DNA from: Pseudolysinimonas_A sp965653335 | Lineage (GTDB): Bacteria > Actinomycetota > Actinomycetes > Actinomycetales > Microbacteriaceae | Assembly: GCA_965653335.1 (NCBI GenBank) | Contig: CBFGZU010000034.1 | Coordinates: 1 to 18,890 of the forward strand | Direction of reading: 5' to 3' | Length of the DNA stretch: 18,890 nt | Shown: positions 14,152-18,890 of the stretch, one piece after another | Position numbering within the stretch: the stretch's first letter is position 1 | How the letters are laid out: each line of letters opens with the position of its first letter | The notes under the pieces: generated by a model | Database searches by the model: none | What the model saw: the letters and a program-made list of their open reading frames with translations, nothing else | What the model was told of the DNA's origin: nothing | Position numbers and translations under genes: made by a program

Positions 14152-15416
14152 GGTTCGACGCCTGACTCGGCGAGCCGGTCGAGCCGGTCGAGGATGTCGT
14201 GGGCGTCGCGCAGATCGTCGGCGTTGATGGTCGCCTCGACCTGTTGCCGCTCGAAGGCGGGGAGGTCGTCGACGCGCACTTCGGAGCTCTGCTCGACGTG
14301 CGAGAGCGGGATCGGACCGATGTTCTGCTGCACGCCCTGGAAGATCGCGACCGTGCCGTCGTCGGCGGCCCCGACGTAGTAGTGCGTCTGGGTCCACTGG
14401 TAGGCGAACGCAACAGCCGCGACGATCGCCGCGATCGCGATCGCGACGACGACGAGCCAGGTAACGCGTCGTCGCGTGGCCCGGCGGCGATCCTCCTCGA
14501 TCAGCTGTTCGAGGAACTCCTCGCGCTCGGGCTCGAAGTGCGCGTCCTCCGGCGGCGTCGACTTGAGAGGATGCAGCAGCAGCGTGGGGAGCCGGATCGG
14601 ACGGCGCTCGTCTTCCGCGCCGTCGAACATGAGGGGTGCGGCCGCCGAACCGACGAAGCCAGCCGGCTCGGGCGCGTCGGCCGGGGCGGCTGCGTCGTCG
14701 ATGTCGGCGATGACGACCGTCACGTTGTCGGGGGCGCCGTGGTCGAGGCTCTCCTTCACCATCCGGTCGGCGGCGCTCTGGGGTGAGCGGACGCTGCCGA
14801 GGATCGCGGCGAGGCGCTCCTCGGAGACATAGCTCGACAGCCCGTCGGAGCACAGCAGCCAACGATCGCCAGGCCGGGTGTCGAGAACCTTGGTGTCGAT
14901 CTCGGGGGCCGCGTCGACATCCCCCAGCACCCGCATGAGCACCGAGCGGCGCGGGTGCACGGCGGCCTCCTCCGCGGTGATGCGACCCGAGTCGACGAGG
15001 CGCTGCACGAAAGTGTGATCGGCGGTCACCTGGGTGAGCTCGTCGTCGCGGAAGAGATAGATGCGCGAGTCGCCGATGTGGGCGAAGGCCATCTGATCGC
15101 CGACGCGCAGGATGCCCGACACCGTTGTTCCCATGCCGGTCAGTTCGCTGTGCTCGAACACCGTCTCGGCGAGCTGTGAGTTCGCGGCGATCATCGCCGA
15201 GCGCAGCGCCTGCTCGGCATCCTCGACCGCCGCGTAGTCGGTGTCGGCTTCGGCGAGTCGTTTGGTCGCGATCGCCGACGCGACGTCGCCGCCGGCGTGA
15301 CCACCCATCCCGTCGGCGACGATGAAGAGGTGCCGGCCCGCGTATCCGGAGTCCTGGTTGTTCGAGCGGACCTTGCCGACGTGGGAGACGGCCGCGCTGC
15401 GCGGGGTGTGCGTCAC
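14148..15416 (-). CDS. pstP: PP2C-family Ser/Thr protein phosphatase PstP
   Basis: This 422-residue membrane phosphatase removes phosphate from PknA, PknB and their targets, balancing the two kinases in the same operon. The PP2C domain (about 5-240) has the metal-binding VADGMGGH (33-40, Asp35), HIGDSRIY (113-120), CSDGLS (189-194, Asp191) and APDNVT (228-233, Asp230). A cytosolic linker with acidic and basic runs (295-317) leads to one membrane helix (about 318-339) and an 83-residue extracellular tail, as in M. tuberculosis PstP. The GTG 15416 start lies 4 bases after the fhaB stop; the stop overlaps the rodA start by 4 bases. Confidence 0.95.
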   Translation of the reverse strand: MTHTPRSAAVSHVGKVRSNNQDSGYAGRHLFIVADGMGGHAGGDVASAIATKRLAEADTDYAAVEDAEQALRSAMIAANSQLAETVFEHSELTGMGTTVSGILRVGDQMAFAHIGDSRIYLFRDDELTQVTADHTFVQRLVDSGRITAEEAAVHPRRSVLMRVLGDVDAAPEIDTKVLDTRPGDRWLLCSDGLSSYVSEERLAAILGSVRSPQSAADRMVKESLDHGAPDNVTVVIADIDDAAAPADAPEPAGFVGSAAAPLMFDGAEDERRPIRLPTLLLHPLKSTPPEDAHFEPEREEFLEQLIEEDRRRATRRRVTWLVVVAIAIAAIVAAVAFAYQWTQTHYYVGAADDGTVAIFQGVQQNIGPIPLSHVEQSSEVRVDDLPAFERQQVEATINADDLRDAHDILDRLDRLAESGVEP

Positions 15417-15420
15417 GTGC

Positions 15421-15945
15421 TTACCGTCGCAGCTCGAACGTCGTCGTGCCGATCGTGACCGGGGTGCCCGGCGGAACGGCGGTCGGCAGGGTCACCCGGG
15501 TGCCGTCGAGGAAGGTTCCGTTCGTGGAATCGAGGTCTTGGATGACCCAGTTGTCGCCCCAGAGCATGAGCCGGGCGTGGTGGGTCGACGTGTAGTCGTC
15601 GCGGATGACGAGGCCCGACTCGCTCGAGCGACCGATCGTGAGCTGCTCGGAGGGGAGGTCAATCTCGACGCCCTCCCGCGGGCCGGAGGTGATGACCAAG
15701 CGGCGGGGAGTCGTCGCGGTTGCCGCCGGATCGGCGCGCGCGACGGGTTCGGTGGCCGGTTCGGCGGCGGCCGACGGCCGCGGAGCCGGAGTCGGAGCGG
15801 CGGCCGGCAGCGGCGCCGGGGGGACCATGCGCCGGGCGCGCTGACCGAAGAGGTCGGAGCGCAGCGAGTAGATGACGAAGAACACGAAGCCCCACAGCAG
15901 CAGCAGGAAGGCCAGCTGCAGCACGAGGAGGGTGAGTTCGCTCAT
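15421..15945 (-). CDS. fhaB: FHA-domain protein FhaB (FipA)
   Basis: This 174-residue protein has an N-terminal membrane helix (about 5-27), a Pro/Ala-rich linker (41-80) and a C-terminal forkhead-associated domain (82-174). FHA hallmarks are present: GRSSESGLVIRDDYTSTHHARL from 105 (Gly105, Arg106, Ser120, His122/123) and DLDSTNGTFLDG (137-148, Asn142). The FHA fold binds phosphothreonine on kinases or targets. The M. tuberculosis counterpart FhaB/FipA is a PknA/PknB substrate linked to FtsZ-FtsQ contact and division. The start ATG 15945 gives the typical short hydrophobic N-terminus and lies 6 bases after the fhaA stop. Confidence 0.94.
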   Translation of the reverse strand: MSELTLLVLQLAFLLLLWGFVFFVIYSLRSDLFGQRARRMVPPAPLPAAAPTPAPRPSAAAEPATEPVARADPAATATTPRRLVITSGPREGVEIDLPSEQLTIGRSSESGLVIRDDYTSTHHARLMLWGDNWVIQDLDSTNGTFLDGTRVTLPTAVPPGTPVTIGTTTFELRR

Positions 15946-15951
15946 CCGGGC

Positions 15952-16647
15952 CTACCGCAGATCCGCGAGCTGGTCGACGTCGGCGGCTTGGGCGAGCACA
16001 CGGAAGACGATGCGGGTGCGGCCGATCTCGATCACCGAATCGGCGGGGAGCGGGGCTTTCGTGACCGGCTGGCCGTTGAGCTTCGAGCCGTTCGTGGAGC
16101 CGAGGTCGTTCACCTGCCCGCGGGTGCCGTCCCAGAGGATCTCGACGTGCTTGCGCGACGTGCCCGTGTCATCCACCGTGATGTCGGCTTCGCTGCCACG
16201 GCCGATCACGGTGCGCGACTTCGTGAGCGGGTAGCGCTTGCCGCCGATGTCGAGCACCGGGTTCCAGGCGACCGCGCCCTTTACGTTCTGCGAGTCGATG
16301 CGCACCGTGCCTTCGGTCACCGACGGATCGTGGTGCAGCTCGATCGAGATGCCGCCGGCGAACGAATACCGCTGCGCCGTCGCGTGCTGTTGCAGCAACT
16401 GGGTGAACTCATCGATGAGGGCTGGCCCGAGGTTGACCATCCGCTCGAAGTCGCTCTTCGCGAGTCGCACGGTGAACCGATTGGGCACGAGGATGCGGTC
16501 GCGCGCGACGACGGCTGCCTTCGTGTCGAGTTCGCGGCGCAGGGCCGCCGTCACCTCGAGGGGTTGCAGGCCGCTCTTGAAGGCCTTGGCGAACGCGCCG
16601 TTGACGACGCGTTCGAGCCCCTTCTCGAAGCTGTCGAGGATCCCCAC
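15952..16647 (-). CDS. fhaA: DUF3662 and FHA-domain protein FhaA
   Basis: This 231-residue cytosolic protein has an N-terminal DUF3662 domain (about 1-115, beginning with the family motif ILDSFEKGLERVVNGAFAKA) and a C-terminal FHA domain (about 133-218) with GRGSEADITVDDTGTSRKH (149-167) and NDLGSTNGSKLNG (180-192). FHA binds phosphothreonine; in M. tuberculosis FhaA binds PknB-phosphorylated MviN and dampens peptidoglycan synthesis. That protein is over 500 residues; here the long glycine-rich middle linker is missing. GTG 16647 is chosen over the upstream ATG 16674 because AAGGAG lies 5-6 bases before it and it matches the family N-terminus. It is the first gene of the operon. Confidence 0.94.
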   Translation of the reverse strand: MGILDSFEKGLERVVNGAFAKAFKSGLQPLEVTAALRRELDTKAAVVARDRILVPNRFTVRLAKSDFERMVNLGPALIDEFTQLLQQHATAQRYSFAGGISIELHHDPSVTEGTVRIDSQNVKGAVAWNPVLDIGGKRYPLTKSRTVIGRGSEADITVDDTGTSRKHVEILWDGTRGQVNDLGSTNGSKLNGQPVTKAPLPADSVIEIGRTRIVFRVLAQAADVDQLADLR

Positions 16648-16702
16648 GCGGCTCCTTCGGATGGCAGACGGCACCCCGGACGGGGGCCGGTACGGTCACT
16701 CG

Positions 16703-16708
16703 ATGTTA
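16703..16708 (-). promoter_or_regulatory. Possible -10 element of the fhaA operon
   Basis: TAACAT on the minus strand lies about 55 bases before the fhaA GTG and overlaps the hipA stop codon. A GC-rich hairpin (about 16667-16685 on the plus strand) lies between it and fhaA and could be the hipA terminator or a leader structure. No clear -35 element is seen. Confidence 0.25.
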
Positions 16709-18316
16709 GTCGGCGGGGCTTCGAGCGCCATCTCGCGCCTCGAGCGCCTCGATGAGTCGCTCGAGTCCGCCGAGCGTCACGGTGCTGCCGCCGCCTGAGG
16801 GAGTGTCTCGCGAGTCGAAGGTGGGATCCCAGTTGAGCCCCGCCGCTTCGACCACGCGTTGTGCGCGCTCGGGCATCGTGCCCGCGGTCGACACGCCCAC
16901 TCGGCGGGCGGCGTCGGTGAACATCCGGGACGGAATGCTGCTGCCCCGGCCGAGTTCGTACGGCTCGCCCAATAGCTCGGCGAGCCGCGCGAGCGCGGCA
17001 CCCTTTCGGGAGGTCGGCCGCGGCCGTGTCACCGAGACGAGCGGCGCGACGAGCGCGCGCGCGTCGTCGCGCCGGGTCGCGTCGAACGCGCTGCGCAGAA
17101 GTTCGTGCTGGGATGCCGGAATTGCCATGCCGTCGGCGATCTGCGGCCAGCGGTCGACCTCGTCAGCGACCCGACGGATGATTTCGCCCGCCTCGCGATC
17201 GGTCAGATGGAAGGCAGGCGCGCTCTCGAGAAGATGCCGGATGTCGCGATTCCGGGGGTCGTCGTTCGCGTTGATGCGGCGGGAGCGCACACTTGCTACC
17301 CGGCTCGGATTCACGTCGAATACCGGGGAGAGCCGCCAGGCGCCCCCGACCCGGAGGAAACCATGGTTGCGCCAGTGGTCGTCGACGTTGTGGATCAGCA
17401 CGGTCAGCGCGATGCGGGTGAACATCTCCCGCAGTTCGGGGCCGGGGTCAGCGCACAGGTCGGCGATCGTGTCGGTGAACTCCTCGTAGGTGACCGATCT
17501 GTCGTCGTTCGCGCCGAGGCCGAGGGTCGTCGCCGCCGAGAGGTAGGCCAGGCGCTCGCCATCGGGAGTGCGATCGAAGCGCTCGAGCACGAGTACCGAC
17601 TTGTCGTCGCCGGTTGGGTAGAGCCGCCGCGGCGGCGTGCGGATGCCGCAGCGCTCCGCGAGCTCGAGCGCGAGAGCCTCCCAGCGCTCGACGTCGATCG
17701 CCCCGTCTTTCGAGTGCGGGAGTTTCGCGATAGCCAGGCGACCGGCGGCGGTGACGACGTTGGCTTTCGGCCGCGCACCCCCCGGCGAGGTCGCGACATC
17801 GCCGAGGTAGTCCATGTCTTCGTCGGTCGCCTCGTTCGCCTCGTACCGCCGGGCGGCCGCGACGACGCGCTCGAGTTCGTAGGTGTTGGCGACTCCCGCG
17901 TCGCTCGACAGCCACTCGTGCGTGGCGGGATCGCGAAGTCGCAGAGCTCCGACTCGCGTGTGGTCGGACACGCCGATCAAGTAGTCGAAGTGGCCGATCC
18001 GCGGAGGCAGCGTGGGGTCGGCGCGCCGCAGCCTCGCGTGGTTGGCTTCGACGATCTTCTGGCCCCAGTCGTCGGGCGAGGCGTCGTCGAAGGCGCCGAA
18101 CATCGTCTGGTTCTCGCGCGTGAACTGACGCCCCAGCACGAGCGGAAGGTCGGGTGACACCGCGAACGCGTCGGGTCGGGCGAGGTAGCCGGGCGTGTAT
18201 TCGAAGGAGGCGGACGCCAGAGTGCGGCCGCCCTGGAAGGAGGGGCGAAGCACGCCAACATTGACCGGTTCTCGGCCGGGCTCGTCCCACCACACCTCGG
18301 CGACGTCGATGCTCAC
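16706..18316 (-). CDS. hipA: HipA-family Ser/Thr kinase toxin with C-terminal extension
   Basis: This is a 536-residue HipA-like protein; E. coli HipA has 440. Classical HipA phosphorylates glutamyl-tRNA synthetase, blocking charging and inducing dormancy. The N-terminal couple-type domain covers about 1-110. The kinase core has the nucleotide loop TSPGGARPK (176-184), Lys198 (IAKLPH), LVLERFDR (242-249), the catalytic loop NVDDHWRNH (310-318, Asp312/313, Asn317) and the metal-binding Asp334 in PVFDVNP. All key residues are present, so it should be active. Residues about 430-536 lie beyond the normal end and hold a folded-looking module with MPERAQRVVEAAGLNWDP and PSGGGSTVTLGGLERLIEAL. GTG 18316 overlaps the hipB stop by 4 bases. 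It lies between fhaA and tRNA-Leu, where M. tuberculosis has no gene. Confidence 0.93.
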   Translation of the reverse strand: MSIDVAEVWWDEPGREPVNVGVLRPSFQGGRTLASASFEYTPGYLARPDAFAVSPDLPLVLGRQFTRENQTMFGAFDDASPDDWGQKIVEANHARLRRADPTLPPRIGHFDYLIGVSDHTRVGALRLRDPATHEWLSSDAGVANTYELERVVAAARRYEANEATDEDMDYLGDVATSPGGARPKANVVTAAGRLAIAKLPHSKDGAIDVERWEALALELAERCGIRTPPRRLYPTGDDKSVLVLERFDRTPDGERLAYLSAATTLGLGANDDRSVTYEEFTDTIADLCADPGPELREMFTRIALTVLIHNVDDHWRNHGFLRVGGAWRLSPVFDVNPSRVASVRSRRINANDDPRNRDIRHLLESAPAFHLTDREAGEIIRRVADEVDRWPQIADGMAIPASQHELLRSAFDATRRDDARALVAPLVSVTRPRPTSRKGAALARLAELLGEPYELGRGSSIPSRMFTDAARRVGVSTAGTMPERAQRVVEAAGLNWDPTFDSRDTPSGGGSTVTLGGLERLIEALEARDGARSPAD

Positions 18317-18612
18317 AGGTCGCGTCCCTGCCGGAGCAGATCGTCGATGCGCGCCCGACCCGCGTCGCTTCGGTAGGGGTCGGTCGCGTCGACGACGGCC
18401 TCCGCGAGGCCCAAAGCGATCAGCACCGCGAACACCGAGTCGAGGCGAGCGGCGCCCGCACCGGACTCGATCGATCGAAGCGTCGCGCGAGTGACCGTTG
18501 CGCGTTCCGCGAGATCGGTCGCGGACATGCCGTTCAGCCGACGCCACCGGCGGATGTTCGCTCCCAAGGTTTCCAGGTAGCGCTCTCGTCGGGGCGATGC
18601 TCGGAGAACCAT
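18313..18612 (-). CDS. hipB: HipB-like antitoxin, XRE-family DNA-binding protein
   Basis: This 99-residue protein has a helix-turn-helix domain at about 16-69 (LGANIRRWRRLNGMSATDLA, then ATVTRATLRSIESG), the classic XRE/HipB fold, and a short basic C-terminal tail. It should bind and neutralise HipA and repress their shared promoter. ATG 18612 has a GGAAGGGG ribosome site about 8 bases upstream and is preferred over a longer frame to 18756 that would run through the AT-rich operator. GTGA overlap with hipA couples the two, keeping antitoxin first in the operon, as in known hipBA loci. Confidence 0.9.
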   Translation of the reverse strand: MVLRASPRRERYLETLGANIRRWRRLNGMSATDLAERATVTRATLRSIESGAGAARLDSVFAVLIALGLAEAVVDATDPYRSDAGRARIDDLLRQGRDL

Positions 18613-18674
18613 CGCGAACCCCTTCCCTCGAATACGCCGACCGACCGCCCACTCGACGACGGCAAGCAGTTGAA

Positions 18675-18680
18675 ATTCTA
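18675..18680 (-). promoter_or_regulatory. -10 element of hipBA
   Basis: TAGAAT on the minus strand (18680 to 18675) lies in an AT-rich patch, 62 bases before the hipB ATG, leaving a leader of about 55 bases that carries the ribosome site. No good -35 hexamer is seen; the 20-base palindrome at 18701-18720 covers the expected -35 area. Confidence 0.4.
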
Positions 18681-18700
18681 GCGTACCTAAATCACTGATA

Positions 18701-18720
18701 TTGGCATGTATAGATACCAA
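18701..18720. promoter_or_regulatory. 20-bp imperfect palindrome, candidate HipB operator
   Basis: The sequence follows the pattern TTGG-N-AT-N-TATA-N-AT-N-CCAA, with 16 of 20 positions symmetric. It is adjacent to the hipBA -10 element and sits in the only clearly AT-rich stretch of the right half. E. coli HipB operators follow a different sequence (TATCC-N8-GGATA), but the length and position suit autorepression by a HipB dimer. Confidence 0.45.
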
Positions 18721-18805
18721 CTGAGATCGACTGGGGGTCAGTGCTGCGGGAGTCATCCGGTCCGGCGGATCGCATCGAGCCGCGCCGTGATACCGTTACC
18801 GTCGC

Positions 18806-18889
18806 GCGCGAGTGGCGGAATTGGCAGACGCGCTGGCTTCAGGTGCCAGTACTCGCAAGGGTGTGGGGGTTCAAGTCCCCCCTCGCGCA
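18806..18889 (+). tRNA. leuT: tRNA-Leu(CAG)
   Basis: A complete class II tRNA: acceptor stem GCGCGAG (18806-18812) pairs with CTCGCGC (18882-18888), with discriminator A at 18889. The D-arm carries GGCAGACGCG. The anticodon stem-loop CTGGC-TTCAGGT-GCCAG gives anticodon CAG. The long variable arm (TACTCGCAAGGGTGT region) is typical of leucine tRNAs, and the T-arm has GGGGGTTCAAGTCCCCC. The window ends one base after the discriminator, so an encoded CCA cannot be judged. In M. tuberculosis leuT follows fhaA directly; here hipBA lies between. The 193 bases between hipB and this gene hold only the hipBA control region and probably the tRNA promoter. Confidence 0.96.
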
Positions 18890-18890
18890 C

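Noticed and set aside
12601..14379. Plus-strand 592-codon open frame rich in Asp, Glu, Gly and Arg across rodA
   Set aside because: Low-complexity composition is typical of antisense frames in high-GC DNA. The minus strand carries the SEDS motifs of RodA.
18806..18889. tRNA-Leu as the integration site for the hipBA segment
   Set aside because: hipBA lies on the 5' side of the tRNA, while integrases use the 3' end. No copy of the tRNA 3' end is seen near 16650-16710.
1..18890. CRISPR array, insertion sequence or prophage genes
   Set aside because: No regularly spaced repeats, transposase, integrase or phage structural motifs were found on either strand.

Overview
The window comes from a high-GC actinobacterium, most likely a member of the Microbacteriaceae. 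The evidence is the GC-rich codon usage, a class E sortase next to crgA, two PASTA-type receptor kinases, and a gene order that closely follows the block downstream of gyrA in many Actinobacteria. In Mycobacterium tuberculosis that block runs alaT, cwsA (Rv0008c), ppiA, Rv0010c, crgA, Rv0012, trpG, pknB, pknA, pbpA, rodA, pstP, fhaB, fhaA, leuT. Family assignment is inference from memory of these genomes, since no search could be run.

Positions 1 to about 3600 hold three rightward metabolic genes that are foreign to this gene order: an alpha/beta hydrolase, a short-chain dehydrogenase and a 4-coumarate-CoA-ligase-type acyl-CoA synthetase. The cassette ends 25 bases before a 3' fragment of a tRNA, most like tRNA-Ala(TGC), at 3628-3676. 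An intact tRNA-Ala is expected at this point of the chromosome. The simplest reading is that the cassette is the right end of an island integrated at tRNA-Ala, and that the fragment is the duplicated attachment site.

Positions 3742-7853 hold a small helical membrane protein in the cwsA position (minus strand), cyclophilin ppiA, a rhomboid-fold protein that has lost its catalytic serine and histidine, crgA (minus), a class E sortase, a 52-residue membrane protein, and a TrpG/PabA amidotransferase. The last three are joined by start/stop overlaps. Several starts (ppiA, crgA, the sortase, pknB) have a -10-like hexamer only 6-7 bases before the start codon, which suggests leaderless transcripts.

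Positions 7870-16647 (minus strand) form the cell-growth operon fhaA-fhaB-pstP-rodA-pbpA-pknA-pknB, tightly packed with 4-base overlaps or gaps of 4-24 bases. Its products elongate and cross-link septal or polar peptidoglycan (RodA with PbpA), sense wall fragments and phosphorylate targets (PknA, PknB), reverse the phosphorylation (PstP), and read phosphothreonine (FhaA, FhaB). CrgA and the cwsA-position protein probably belong to the same growth and division machinery.

Positions 16706-18612 (minus strand) carry a hipB/hipA toxin-antitoxin pair placed between fhaA and tRNA-Leu(CAG), where M. tuberculosis has none. The HipA has about 100 extra C-terminal residues, and its promoter region is AT-rich with a 20-base imperfect palindrome. 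The window closes with tRNA-Leu(CAG) at 18806-18889. No CRISPR array, insertion sequence, integrase or rRNA was seen.
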